A stretch of 64,000 bases of DNA from an uncultured Bacteroides sp. (GCA_900552075.1 URYL01000001.1:62001-126000); one strand, 5' to 3'. Numbered from the stretch's first letter, positions 17,809 to 27,395 are shown. Program-made: numbers and translations. Notes: generated from the letters alone by a model not told the origin.

Positions 17809-18807
17809 ATGAAACAAATACTGAAACGGATATTCCACCACGAAGAGCTGACCCGTGAAGAGGCCTGCTCACTGATGCACAAAATGACCAGTGGTGAAAT
17901 GAACGAAGCCCAAACAGCTGCCTTGCTGGCGGCTTTTCAGATGCGGGGCGTTACGGTAGACGAACTGATTGGTTTCCGAGACGCCTTGCTGGAGGCATGT
18001 GTCCCCATCGACCTGCATGAATTCCATCCGATTGACATCGTGGGAACCGGAGGAGACGGAAAGAATACCTTCAACATTTCCACCTGTGCCTGCTTTGTAG
18101 TGGCCGGAGCCGGCTATCGGGTAGCCAAACACGGCAACTATGGAGCTACCTCCGTCAGTGGAGCCAGCAACGTCATGGGACATTACGGAGTGAAGTTCAC
18201 CAACAATCCGGAAAAACTGAAACGCTCTATCAATCAGTGCGGCATGGCCTATCTGCATGCACCCTTCTTCCATCCGGCCTTGAAAACCGTGGCTCCTGTC
18301 CGCAAGGCACTGGGCGTACGTACCTTGTTCAACTTGTTGGGCCCACTGGTCAACCCTTGTCATCCGGCCTGCCAGCTGTTGGGAGTAGCCGACCTACCGC
18401 AGATGCGACTTTACACCAACACGCTTCAGAAGCTCGGCCTTCAATTTGCGGTGGTCAACAACCTGGACGGATACGATGAAATTTCGCTGACCGATGAATT
18501 CAAGGTTATGACCAATCGTTACGAAACCATCTACCGTCCCTCTGAACTGGGCTTCTCGATGGCCCGCCAGGAAGAACTTTACGGAGGAAAGACCTCGGAA
18601 GAAGCGGCCGCCATTTTCGACCGTGTACTTCACAATGAAGGCAGCAAGGCGCAGACCGATTGTGTACTGATCAATGCTTCCTTTGCCATCCAGGCCTTGG
18701 AGCCGCAGAAGCAAATCGAAGAATGTGTAGCACTGGCCAAAGAATCGCTCGAAAGTGGAAAAGCACTGGCCACCCTGCAAAAATTCCTTACTCTCAACCA
18801 AGAATAA
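17809..18807 (+). CDS. trpD: anthranilate phosphoribosyltransferase
   Basis: 332 residues, the normal length. The family motifs GTGGDGKNTFNIST (PRPP-binding loop) and KHGNYGATSVSGASNV are clear, together with NLLGPLVNP. It transfers anthranilate to PRPP. The 49-base gap before it is the largest between structural genes of the operon, and no terminator is visible there. Confidence 0.97.
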   Translation: MKQILKRIFHHEELTREEACSLMHKMTSGEMNEAQTAALLAAFQMRGVTVDELIGFRDALLEACVPIDLHEFHPIDIVGTGGDGKNTFNISTCACFVVAGAGYRVAKHGNYGATSVSGASNVMGHYGVKFTNNPEKLKRSINQCGMAYLHAPFFHPALKTVAPVRKALGVRTLFNLLGPLVNPCHPACQLLGVADLPQMRLYTNTLQKLGLQFAVVNNLDGYDEISLTDEFKVMTNRYETIYRPSELGFSMARQEELYGGKTSEEAAAIFDRVLHNEGSKAQTDCVLINASFAIQALEPQKQIEECVALAKESLESGKALATLQKFLTLNQE

Positions 18808-18810
18808 ATT

Positions 18811-19605
18811 ATGACTACTGATATTTTACAAACGATTGTCGCCCATAAACGTATAGAAATAGCCCACCAGGAAGAAGCCGTATCCCGTGATTTCCTGATA
18901 CGGCAATTGGAAACGAATCCTCCTCGTCCGGCAAAGAGCCTGAAACAGTCACTGGCTACCTCTCCAACGGGTATCATTGCTGAATTCAAGCGGCGCTCTC
19001 CGTCCAAAGGATGGATTGCCCCAGGAGCTGATCCAGCTATTATCGTTCCCGGATACGAACATGCCGGAGCCTCTGGCATCTCTGTACTGACCGACCAGGA
19101 ATTCTTTGGTGGCCGACTGAAAGATTTACAAACCATCCGCCCGCTGACCGAGCTGCCGATACTGCGAAAAGATTTCATCGTCAGCCCTTACCAGCTTTAT
19201 CAGGCCAAGGTTGCAGGAGCGGATGTGGTCCTGCTGATTGCCGCAGACCTGACCATAGAGGAATGTAAAGAACTGGGCAAACTGGCTCATCAGCTGGAAA
19301 TGGAAGTCCTGCTGGAAATTCATTCCGAAAAAGAGCTCGACTACGTAAATGAATCTGTAGACTTGATTGGGGTGAACAACCGCAACTTGGGTACGTTCCA
19401 TACAGACGTGGAGAATTCGTTCCGCCTGGCCCAAAAACTTCCCAAAGAACTTTTATGGGTGTCCGAAAGCGGCATTTCACAACCAGACACCCTTAAACAA
19501 CTGCGGGAAGCCGGATTCAAAGGGTTCCTGATGGGAGAAAGATTCATGAAAACGCCTTCTCCAGCACAGGCTTTGTCAGATTTTATTCAAGCAACTGCCT
19601 TATGA
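18811..19605 (+). CDS. trpC: indole-3-glycerol phosphate synthase
   Basis: 264 residues with a TIM-barrel layout. Catalytic segments IAEFKRRSPSKG, LRKDFIVSPYQ and GVNNRNLGTF are all present, as is the late SESGI phosphate-binding motif. It converts CdRP to indole-3-glycerol phosphate. It starts 3 bases after trpD and overlaps trpF by 4 bases (ATGA), consistent with translational coupling. It is separate from TrpF, unlike the fused enzyme of enterobacteria. Confidence 0.97.
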   Translation: MTTDILQTIVAHKRIEIAHQEEAVSRDFLIRQLETNPPRPAKSLKQSLATSPTGIIAEFKRRSPSKGWIAPGADPAIIVPGYEHAGASGISVLTDQEFFGGRLKDLQTIRPLTELPILRKDFIVSPYQLYQAKVAGADVVLLIAADLTIEECKELGKLAHQLEMEVLLEIHSEKELDYVNESVDLIGVNNRNLGTFHTDVENSFRLAQKLPKELLWVSESGISQPDTLKQLREAGFKGFLMGERFMKTPSPAQALSDFIQATAL

Positions 19606-20225
19606 TTGTCAAAGTTTGCGGAATGAGAGACGCGGAAAATATCCGTCAGGTAGAACGGACCGGGGCCGACTGGATGGGATTTATTGACTACGACCGTTCA
19701 CCACGTTATGTAAAAGGGATACCGGAATACCTTCCGGCATCCTTGCAAAAAGTGGGAGTGTTTGTCAATGCTTCCCTTCCACACATCCAGGAAAGAATCG
19801 CTGACTGGTGCTTGGATTTCGTCCAACTCCACGGAAAGGAATCACCCGATTTTTGCCAACAGCTTCGGCCTACAGGCGTAAAAGTCATCAAGGTATTTTC
19901 CTTACGCACTCCCGAAGACGTGCAGGCCACAGAAGAGTATGTTCCTTATTGTGACTATTTTCTCTTCGATACCCCTTGCAAGGAATACGGAGGCTCCGGA
20001 AAAACCTTCGACTGGAAACTGCTGACTCACTACCAAGGGTCCGTTCCGTTCCTGCTCAGTGGAGGATTGAACCCTACGAGTCTGAAAGCCCTGTCTGACT
20101 TTCATCACCCCCGGTGGGCCGGCATTGACTTGAACAGTGGTTTTGAACAGGCTCCCGGTATAAAGGACGCCACTTCTCTCTCCACTTTTATTCATTCATT
20201 CAAACAAAACAAGTACAACTTTTAA
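19602..20225 (+). CDS. trpF: phosphoribosylanthranilate isomerase
   Basis: 207 residues. The N-terminal VKVCGMRDAENI carries the catalytic cysteine and LLSGGLNP gives the phosphate-binding loop. TrpF isomerises phosphoribosylanthranilate to CdRP. Its ATG overlaps the trpC stop. Confidence 0.96.
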   Translation: MIVKVCGMRDAENIRQVERTGADWMGFIDYDRSPRYVKGIPEYLPASLQKVGVFVNASLPHIQERIADWCLDFVQLHGKESPDFCQQLRPTGVKVIKVFSLRTPEDVQATEEYVPYCDYFLFDTPCKEYGGSGKTFDWKLLTHYQGSVPFLLSGGLNPTSLKALSDFHHPRWAGIDLNSGFEQAPGIKDATSLSTFIHSFKQNKYNF

Positions 20226-20238
20226 AAAATTAGCAACT

Positions 20239-21018
20239 ATGAACCGCATTGACCAATTATTTCATACACACAAAGACCATATACTTTCCATTTATTTCTG
20301 TGCAGGCACTCCTACCTTGGAAGGAACTGTCGAGGTAATCCGTACCTTGGAACAGAAAGGGGTACAGATGATTGAAATCGGTATTCCGTTCAGCGACCCG
20401 ATGGCCGATGGTCCCGTCATCCAGCATGCAGCCACTCAGGCCCTGCGCAACGGAATGACCCTCCGTACCTTGTTCAGCCAACTGGAGCATATCCGTCCGG
20501 AAGTGCAAATGCCACTGGTACTGATGGGTTACTTGAATCCCATCATGCAATACGGCTTTGAGAACTTCTGCAAGAAATGTCAGGAATGTGGCATCGATGG
20601 TGTCATCATCCCCGACCTGCCTTTCAAGGATTATATGAACGAATACCGTCCCGTAGCCGAGAAATACGGCCTCCACATGATTATGCTGATTACTCCGGAA
20701 ACCAGCGAAGAACGTATCCGCCTGATTGATGAACATACCAACGGATTCATCTACATGGTTTCTTCGGCTGCCGTGACAGGGGCACAGAAAGAATTCAACG
20801 CACAGAAACAAGCTTATTTCCAACGCATCGAACAGATGCACCTGCGGAATCCGCGCATGATTGGTTTCGGTATCTCCAATAAGAATACTTATGAAGCTGC
20901 CGCAGCCCATGCAGCCGGATGTATCATCGGAAGTAAGTTTGTCACCCTGCTGGAAGAAGAAAAAGACCCAGGAAAAGCCATCGACAAACTGAAAGAAATG
21001 CTGAAAAAGGAAGAATAA
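20239..21018 (+). CDS. trpA: tryptophan synthase alpha subunit
   Basis: 259 residues. The signature EIGIPFSDPMADGPVIQ contains the two catalytic acids, and GFGISNKNTYEAA near the end corresponds to the phosphate-binding region. TrpA cleaves indole-3-glycerol phosphate to indole for TrpB. It is the last gene of the trp operon; an AT-rich dyad (about 21012-21029) follows but is not a convincing terminator. Confidence 0.97.
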   Translation: MNRIDQLFHTHKDHILSIYFCAGTPTLEGTVEVIRTLEQKGVQMIEIGIPFSDPMADGPVIQHAATQALRNGMTLRTLFSQLEHIRPEVQMPLVLMGYLNPIMQYGFENFCKKCQECGIDGVIIPDLPFKDYMNEYRPVAEKYGLHMIMLITPETSEERIRLIDEHTNGFIYMVSSAAVTGAQKEFNAQKQAYFQRIEQMHLRNPRMIGFGISNKNTYEAAAAHAAGCIIGSKFVTLLEEEKDPGKAIDKLKEMLKKEE

Positions 21019-21050
21019 TTAATCATTCTGCTATTTTTAAGGGCTTATTC

Positions 21051-21081
21051 TTTCGGTTTCAGCATATTTTAGCTATCTTTG
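21051..21081 (+). promoter_or_regulatory. promoter of the asparaginase gene
   Basis: TTTC at 21051-21054, 19 bases, then TATCTTTG at 21074-21081, an exact -7 box and near-consensus -33. It is 24 bases upstream of the ATG and shows that the asparaginase gene is not simply part of the trp operon. Confidence 0.65.
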
Positions 21082-21104
21082 TGCCAAACTAAACGAAGAG
21101 CCAC

Positions 21105-22154
21105 ATGATAAAACCAGATTATCCTTCCGTACTGCTGATTTACACAGGGGGAACTATCGGTATGATTGAAAATCCGGAAACCGGTGCATTGGAAGCATTC
21201 AACTTCGACCAGCTACAAGAAAATGTGCCGGAACTGAAACGGTTTAACTACCGTATTTCCTCCTACCAGTTCAACCCTCCCATCGATTCCTCGGATATGG
21301 AACCGGCATTATGGGCTAAACTGGTAAAGATTATCCAATACAACTACGACAATTTTGACGGTTTCGTCATTCTGCATGGAACCGACACCATGGCGTATAC
21401 CGCCTCTGCCTTGAGCTTCATGTTGGAGAATCTCAGCAAACCGGTGATTCTTACCGGCAGTCAGCTGCCCATCGGAGTCTTACGTACAGACGGGAAGGAA
21501 AACCTGATTACTTCTATCGAAATAGCAGCCGCCAAACATCCTGACGGAACAGCCGTAGTGCCGGAGGTTTGTATCTTTTTTGAAAACCTCCTGCTCCGCG
21601 GCAACCGTACCACAAAAATCAATGCGGAAAACTTCAACGCCTTCCGCTCCTATAACTATCCTCCATTGGCCACCGCCGGAATCCATATCAAATATGAATA
21701 CGACCGCATCCGAAAGGTAGACCCGAATTTACCCATGCACCCTCATTACGTATTTGATACCAATGTGATTATCCTGACCCTTTTCCCGGGTATCCAGGAA
21801 AACATGGTACGTACCGTACTCAATACTCCCGGCTTGAAAGCAGTCATATTGAAGACCTACGGTTCGGGAAATGCTCCACAAAAGCCTTGGTTTATCCGGC
21901 TGCTGTCGGAAGCTACATCCAAAGGAATCGTCATCGTAAACATCTCCCAATGCCAGACCGGTATGGTCGAAATGGCACGTTATGAAACCGGACTTCATTT
22001 GCTGGATGCCGGAGTCATCAGCGGTTATGATGCAACGGTAGAAAGTGTATTGACCAAACTGATGTTCTTGCTCGGACACAAGCTCAGCCCCAGGGAAATA
22101 CGCATTGAAATGAGCCGTTCTATTGCCGGAGAGATTACCAAGCCCACACTGTAA
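21105..22154 (+). CDS. ansA: type I L-asparaginase
   Basis: 349 residues. Nucleophile threonine region YTGGTIGM at about 14-21 and the second catalytic triad segment VILHGTDTMAYTASAL are clear, as is GVLRTDGKEN. The absence of a signal peptide fits the cytoplasmic, type I enzyme, which hydrolyses asparagine to aspartate and ammonia. It has its own promoter. Confidence 0.93.
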   Translation: MIKPDYPSVLLIYTGGTIGMIENPETGALEAFNFDQLQENVPELKRFNYRISSYQFNPPIDSSDMEPALWAKLVKIIQYNYDNFDGFVILHGTDTMAYTASALSFMLENLSKPVILTGSQLPIGVLRTDGKENLITSIEIAAAKHPDGTAVVPEVCIFFENLLLRGNRTTKINAENFNAFRSYNYPPLATAGIHIKYEYDRIRKVDPNLPMHPHYVFDTNVIILTLFPGIQENMVRTVLNTPGLKAVILKTYGSGNAPQKPWFIRLLSEATSKGIVIVNISQCQTGMVEMARYETGLHLLDAGVISGYDATVESVLTKLMFLLGHKLSPREIRIEMSRSIAGEITKPTL

Positions 22155-22253
22155 CCCAAATGTAACATCTATTTCATAAGGACGAAACAAAAAAGGGTCA
22201 TCTTTGTAACGAAAACTAAATCATATAGAATTTTGTATTAACTTTAATAGAAA

Positions 22254-22946
22254 ATGCACATGAACGATTATCGGATTTTAGTCGTAGACGATGAAGAAGA
22301 CCTGTGCGAGATTCTTAAGTTCAATCTCGAAATGGAAGGCTATACGGTAGATACTGCCAACTCTGCAGAAGAAGCGCTGAAACTGGACCTTCCATGCTAC
22401 AATTTAATCCTGCTGGACGTGATGATGGGCGAAATATCCGGTTTCAAGATGGCCAGCATGATGAAAAAGAACAAGGATACGGAAAACATACCTATCATTT
22501 TCATTACCGCCAAAGATACGGAAAACGATACACTGACAGGATTCAACCTGGGAGCTGACGACTATATATCCAAACCTTTCTCCCTGCGTGAAGTCATCAT
22601 GCGGGTAAAGGCGGTATTACGCCGTACGGGAGGAGTACAGACACAGGTACCGGACCAGCTCACTTATAAAGGTCTGGTGGTCAATATACCCAAGAAAAAG
22701 GTCACCATCAACAATGAAGAAGTTTCACTGACCAAAAAAGAATTCGAGATACTCCTGTTGCTGTTGCAAAACCAGGGAAGAGTATTCTCACGCGAGGACA
22801 TTCTGGCCAAAGTATGGCATGACGAAGTGTACGTACTCGACCGTACCATTGATGTCAACATCACCCGCCTCCGCAAAAAAATTGGTGAATACGGACAATA
22901 TATCGTAACCCGACTGGGCTATGGTTACTGTTTTGAATGTGAATAA
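22254..22946 (+). CDS. OmpR/PhoB-family response regulator
   Basis: 230 residues. Receiver domain 1-125 has the acidic pocket VVDDEED, phosphoacceptor Asp55 in LILLDVMMG, and Lys in SKPFS. The C-terminal winged-helix domain has LTKKEFEILLLLLQN and VDVNITRLRKKI-like motifs. A second Met at codon 3 is an alternative start. It is 17 bases upstream of its kinase. The pair resembles PhoB/PhoR in layout; the signal is unknown. Confidence 0.93.
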   Translation: MHMNDYRILVVDDEEDLCEILKFNLEMEGYTVDTANSAEEALKLDLPCYNLILLDVMMGEISGFKMASMMKKNKDTENIPIIFITAKDTENDTLTGFNLGADDYISKPFSLREVIMRVKAVLRRTGGVQTQVPDQLTYKGLVVNIPKKKVTINNEEVSLTKKEFEILLLLLQNQGRVFSREDILAKVWHDEVYVLDRTIDVNITRLRKKIGEYGQYIVTRLGYGYCFECE

Positions 22947-22963
22947 ATGAAGGCTGCACGACC

Positions 22964-24751
22964 ATGACAAAATTCTATTATCGCATTCTTCCGTTCAGTC
23001 AGCGGTTGTTCTTTTCTGTCATCTTCCTGTTCTTGGCCTATGCGGTATGTTTCATGCTCTTCCAATACAAACGCGAAAAAGCCTACAAAATAGAACTGCT
23101 GAACACCCAATTACAGAACTACAACAACCAGTTGTGTGACTTTATAGGCGAACATCATGGATTCAACCCCGACTCCATGCAGCGTTATGTGACCACTCAC
23201 ATGATGCCCAATCTGCGTGTGACGTTGATTGAACCTTCCGGTAAAGTTATCTATGACAATACCAACCCACAATGGGACAAATTTGCCAACCATTCTTCCC
23301 GCAAGGAAGTACAAGACGCCCTGATGTATGGAAGCGGCTATTCTATCAGCCGACAGTCAGAAAGCATTCAAGGAGAAGAATATTTTTATTCGGCACGTTA
23401 TTTCCCTCCCTATCGTCTCATCATACGGGCCGCCCTACCCTATAACCTGAGTTTGGCAGAACACCTGCAAGCAGACTCCGGCTACCTGTGGTTTGCCCTT
23501 ATCATCTGTCTGGTTTTGATTTTTATCTTCTACCGTTTCACCCGGAAGTTAGGAAAGTCCATCACCAAATTGCAGCAGTTTGCGATGAAAGCCGATCGCA
23601 ATGAGCCGATTGACATGGATATTCTGCAAACTTTCCCTAAAAACGAATTGGGCGAAATCTCACAGCACATCATCAAGATATACAAACGTCTGCACCGTGC
23701 CAAAGAGGCTCTCTACATTGAACGTGAAAAACTGATTTCTCACCTCCAGACTTCCCATGAAGGACTCGGGGTATTCACCAAAGAGCGGAAGGAGATTCTG
23801 GTCAATAACCTGTTCACGCAATACATCAACAACATTTCCGACCGAAACCTGCGTTCTACCAATGAAATCTTCGACATTCCGGAACTGAAACCTATCACGG
23901 AATTTCTGAACCGGAATGAAGGCAACCCTAACAAAGAAGAGAAACGCTATTCCTTGCATATCAACAAGAATGCGCGCAGCTTCACGCTCGAATGTATCAT
24001 CTTCCAAGACATGTCGTTCGAAATATCCATCGTCGATGTCACTCAGGAAGAAGAACAGGCGCGTTTGAAACGCCAGCTGACCCAGAACATCGCCCATGAA
24101 CTGAAAACCCCCGTCAGCAGTATTCAAGGATATCTGGAAACCATCATCAACAATCCGAATATTCCACAAGAGAATGTCCGCACCTTCCTGGAAAGAAGCT
24201 ATGCGCAAAGCAACCGACTGACCTTCCTGTTACGGGATATTTCCGTACTGACCCGCATGGACGAAGCACCGGAAATGGTAGAAAAAGAATCGGTCAACCT
24301 CAGCAAGATTGTAGAAAACATATTGAATGAGGTGACTTTGGGACTGGAAGAGAAACACATCACCGTGGTCAACAAACTTCCGCCAAACATCACCCTGACC
24401 GGAAGCAGTTCCTTACTTTATTCCATCTTCCGAAACCTGATTGACAATGCAATCGCCTATGCAGGAACGAACATACAAATCACGATCAAGTGTTTCCGTG
24501 AAGACGAAAAATTCTATTACTTCAGCTTCTCCGATACGGGTGTTGGTGTACCCGAAGAGCACCTGAACCGCCTGTTCGAACGCTTCTACCGGGTGGACAA
24601 AGGACGGTCGCGGAAATTAGGAGGCACAGGATTGGGACTGGCCATCGTCAAGAATGCCGTTCTTTTCCACGGAGGCACCATCTTTGCCAAGAACATGCCG
24701 AAAGGGGGACTGGAATTTGTCTTCACCTTGAAAAAGGATATACAAGGATAA
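22964..24751 (+). CDS. membrane sensor histidine kinase
   Basis: 595 residues. Two transmembrane segments (about 13-33 and 171-190) flank a periplasmic sensor region of about 135 residues; a HAMP-like linker, a PAS-like region (about 255-365), HisKA with phosphoacceptor His378 in AHELKTPVSS, and HATPase motifs NLIDNAIAYA, DTGVGVP and GGTGLGLAIVK follow. PhoR-like architecture. It forms an operon with the response regulator. A 22-base-period dyad array begins 57 bases after its stop. Confidence 0.93.
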   Translation: MTKFYYRILPFSQRLFFSVIFLFLAYAVCFMLFQYKREKAYKIELLNTQLQNYNNQLCDFIGEHHGFNPDSMQRYVTTHMMPNLRVTLIEPSGKVIYDNTNPQWDKFANHSSRKEVQDALMYGSGYSISRQSESIQGEEYFYSARYFPPYRLIIRAALPYNLSLAEHLQADSGYLWFALIICLVLIFIFYRFTRKLGKSITKLQQFAMKADRNEPIDMDILQTFPKNELGEISQHIIKIYKRLHRAKEALYIEREKLISHLQTSHEGLGVFTKERKEILVNNLFTQYINNISDRNLRSTNEIFDIPELKPITEFLNRNEGNPNKEEKRYSLHINKNARSFTLECIIFQDMSFEISIVDVTQEEEQARLKRQLTQNIAHELKTPVSSIQGYLETIINNPNIPQENVRTFLERSYAQSNRLTFLLRDISVLTRMDEAPEMVEKESVNLSKIVENILNEVTLGLEEKHITVVNKLPPNITLTGSSSLLYSIFRNLIDNAIAYAGTNIQITIKCFREDEKFYYFSFSDTGVGVPEEHLNRLFERFYRVDKGRSRKLGGTGLGLAIVKNAVLFHGGTIFAKNMPKGGLEFVFTLKKDIQG

Positions 24752-24807
24752 AACAATTCCAGGCAAGACATTCTGTAATTAAAACTGCTACAATTTCCCC
24801 TGGTTCC

Positions 24808-24893
24808 AGTACTTCCGTGGAAGTACTGGAGTACTCCCCTGAAAGTACTGCAGTACTCCTTTGACAGTACTGGAGTACTTCCTTGGCAGTACT
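24808..24893. repeat. 22-base-period dyad array, AGTACT type
   Basis: Eight perfect copies of the palindromic hexamer AGTACT separated alternately by 8 and 2 bases, giving an exact 22-base period with copies at 24808, 24822, 24830, 24844, 24852, 24866, 24874 and 24888. The 2-base spacers are GG, GC and GG; the 8-base spacers vary but share a CCNTG-like core (TCCGTGGA, CCCCTGAA, CCTTTGAC, TCCTTGGC). The first unit extends to an 11-base perfect stem CCAGTACTTCC / GGAAGTACTGG. It has no T-tract and lies between the kinase gene and the convergent accessory island. It shares the 6-2-6-8 layout with arrays at 39931 and 59931. Confidence 0.9.
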
Positions 24894-24976
24894 AAGAATT
24901 GACTTTTCCTGATATAACTAGACGTTTTCTCTTTTTATAAACTGGAACAGTAGACACTTTGACTTTATCAATTAAA

Positions 24977-25771
24977 TCAATCGCCTTCTTTTATCCAATT
25001 AATCTTTCTTCCCAATAAATCTGGAGTTATACAAATTCGTGAAAATGAACATTGAGAAAGGAAATTCATTGATTCATTTTCTTTTCCATTATAATCTATA
25101 ATATTCAGATTTCTATTTTCTTCAAATGGTAAGCATATACATAACCAATATTCATCGCATTTAACATTCTCACAATAATCCTTATATTTTTTCTCCTTTT
25201 CCTCAATACAAAATTGAATGTCAACCCAATTAACAGGAATGCAACGAGAAGCACTGTTAAAATAGATGACATTACAACAAGTCGTTTTTGATACCCTAAT
25301 ATAGCTAATATAATTCCTTTCAGATTGAGGATTTGTTTTTTGATACCATGACTTTAATAAATCTTCCAATTCATGACATACTTCTTGTACAGTTCCTCTT
25401 TTCTTTCTCTTTGGATATTTTCGGTAAATTATAATATTTAATTTTTCGGTTTCTGTTATGGTTTCCAGATACTTGTTTTCCTTAAATTCATTACATATTT
25501 TCTTTTCGAAACTTTCTTGTTCTACCGCATTTTTTGTTCTGCATTTCCTTACAGAAGGATGACATTCAACGACCTCCACTCCAATAGATTTATCGTTATT
25601 GAAAAAAACAAAATCCGGGCTTTCCCGAAAATATTTATCATCATAAGTCTCCGCGTCTATGTTAAGTTGAAGACATTTATTAATTAAAGGAATACAATTT
25701 TTTATGGCATTCCATTCCTTCTTTTTTTTGTATTGCTGTTGTTCTTCTTTGGAACTATTTTGGTCAAACAT
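24977..25771 (-). CDS. unrecognised protein of the AT-rich island, possible nuclease-like fold
   Basis: 264 residues, Lys- and Glu-rich, no signal peptide or membrane segment. I do not recognise the family. The segment SPDFVFFNNDKSIGVEVVE (about 51-69) has the spacing of a PD-(D/E)xK-type core (Pro-Asp, hydrophobic strand, then Glu-Val-Val-Glu), with Glu instead of Lys at the last position; this is suggestive only. Several Cys residues are scattered in the C-terminal half. Composition is far more AT-rich than neighbouring core genes, suggesting transfer. The next gene upstream is 33 bases away on the same strand. Confidence 0.65.
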   Translation of the reverse strand: MFDQNSSKEEQQQYKKKKEWNAIKNCIPLINKCLQLNIDAETYDDKYFRESPDFVFFNNDKSIGVEVVECHPSVRKCRTKNAVEQESFEKKICNEFKENKYLETITETEKLNIIIYRKYPKRKKRGTVQEVCHELEDLLKSWYQKTNPQSERNYISYIRVSKTTCCNVIYFNSASRCIPVNWVDIQFCIEEKEKKYKDYCENVKCDEYWLCICLPFEENRNLNIIDYNGKENESMNFLSQCSFSRICITPDLLGRKINWIKEGD

Positions 25772-25804
25772 AAGTGTTAAAAATAAATTTATAATGTGTT
25801 GTTT

Positions 25805-27304
25805 TTAGTATATCTTATACTGTTCAGATTTAATTTCACGTAACCATTCATCAGAATGGGTTATTTTTATTAGTTTCTTTATACCGGTAATCTTGCCATA
25901 CTTTATCTTATTCCCAAGTGTTTCCCTTTTATTTACCAACCCAGAAGAAAAGTAGTCAGCTAAAGACCTGACAGACATTTCTAAATCTTTGCTGTCGCAT
26001 ATAAACAAATATGTAGCTCTATTTTCTTCAGTATTTTCGTAAGCCAATAATGTTTCTTTATCAGCTGTAGCTATCGTAAAAATAAAAGCATCTTCTTCTG
26101 CCATAATCAAGTCGCTATTAACTCTATTCTCAAGGCAGTAGTATATTTTATAGTCATCAAGATGTAACTGGCATAATGAATCCAAGAATTCAGATTTTTT
26201 ATTATTTATGTAGTTTCTAACTTCACTCTGTGTGTATTCATGTTTTAATAATTTTTCTCTCTCTGACTTATGTATGTCTTCTGATATATGAGCAACATTC
26301 TCAGTGTGTCTTTTCAATACATCTAATGTATCGTTTATGCTTTCTATACTTGACGGTTCTATCCCAACTATAATATCATCCTGAAATACAGCCTTAATAG
26401 GTGGCAATTTGTTTATGATATAGTCCTTTATCTGATTAAATGCCTTTATAGACTTCTGAGTCTTGAAATAAAAAGGTTTGTATTTACCCTGCCCTTCAAG
26501 GTGTTTGGGGTTATAAATCTGTAACTCACCATTTAGAAATGTTACAAACTTCCAAGATATTTCATTATCTGCAAGAATAACTTTTGGCGTTTTTACACGA
26601 AAAAAATTCCTATGAATATAGTAAAGAGGATCACCATCGTAAAAAGGGTCGTTATCAAAATCTTCGTTAGAATCGTATTCGTCAAAGAAACCGATAGCAT
26701 GAAATCCTTTGCTTATATATTTCTTTATGTATAATAAATACTTATATAAAGTTGGATTATTTAATGCGATAAAAGAAAATAGTTCTTCAAATGTTCTTCC
26801 CATTAACAAACCAAGTCCACCTACGAAAAAGTACTGAGCAAAAGCAGCTTTTTCCGATAAGTAATAAATCATGGTAATCATGTAACCTACGGCTTTAGCT
26901 TTAAGAAGAAGATTTGTATTTTCAGACATTATATATTCTTTAATAGAATCTTCCGTTATAGGAGAATAATCTCTAATAATATTTTGAACTTGAATATCAT
27001 TTATCCATGTAAAAATATTTTCTTCATAAAATTCCATATTTATCTCATGTACAATATCTTGACAAAGGTTTATCAATTGAATTATTGTATTTTTTCTCCA
27101 TGGAGGGTAATTGGCTTCTTCCGCTTTATCAAGTAGAAACTCTATACCAAAATGATAATAAGTATAGTAAAAGACAAAAACACTAGATAATAGTTTTTCA
27201 TCTTTAATCCATAAATAATCTTTATCAAAAAGAAGCTTCTTACACCCTTTTAAATAACGCTTATCAAATTCTATCCAAGAATGAAATTCATCAAAGTCCT
27301 TCAT
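25805..27304 (-). CDS. unrecognised 499-residue protein of the AT-rich island
   Basis: No signal peptide. An N-terminal helical half (with hydrophobic stretch around AFAQYFFVGGLGLLMG, about 155-170), an acidic middle (DEYDSNEDFDNDPFYDGD) and a C-terminal region with a distinctive chain of motifs: EEDAFIFTIATAD, YENTEENRATYLFIC, LADYFSSGL, NKRETLG and ITHSDEWLREI. The C-terminal chain looks like a compact conserved domain but I cannot name it. The AT-rich composition matches the adjacent 264-residue gene and HNH gene. It probably forms a two-gene unit with the downstream gene. Function unknown. Confidence 0.65.
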   Translation of the reverse strand: MKDFDEFHSWIEFDKRYLKGCKKLLFDKDYLWIKDEKLLSSVFVFYYTYYHFGIEFLLDKAEEANYPPWRKNTIIQLINLCQDIVHEINMEFYEENIFTWINDIQVQNIIRDYSPITEDSIKEYIMSENTNLLLKAKAVGYMITMIYYLSEKAAFAQYFFVGGLGLLMGRTFEELFSFIALNNPTLYKYLLYIKKYISKGFHAIGFFDEYDSNEDFDNDPFYDGDPLYYIHRNFFRVKTPKVILADNEISWKFVTFLNGELQIYNPKHLEGQGKYKPFYFKTQKSIKAFNQIKDYIINKLPPIKAVFQDDIIVGIEPSSIESINDTLDVLKRHTENVAHISEDIHKSEREKLLKHEYTQSEVRNYINNKKSEFLDSLCQLHLDDYKIYYCLENRVNSDLIMAEEDAFIFTIATADKETLLAYENTEENRATYLFICDSKDLEMSVRSLADYFSSGLVNKRETLGNKIKYGKITGIKKLIKITHSDEWLREIKSEQYKIY

Positions 27305-27395
27305 GTCATAAATGATTTATATTTCTGAACGTAAAAATAATAAAAAGGAGATTCTATATGTAACCAACATAAGTTTTAATTACTTCAATATACAA

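Noticed and set aside
21012..21029. terminator after trpA
   Set aside because: The dyad AGAAT/ATTCT is short and AT-rich, and lacks a T-tract directly after it.
24808..24893. CRISPR-like array
   Set aside because: The period is 22, connectors are 8 bases and similar to each other, and no cas genes are present.
24752..24976. tRNA gene as an integration site for the AT-rich island
   Set aside because: No cloverleaf-like sequence is visible there or at the other island edge.
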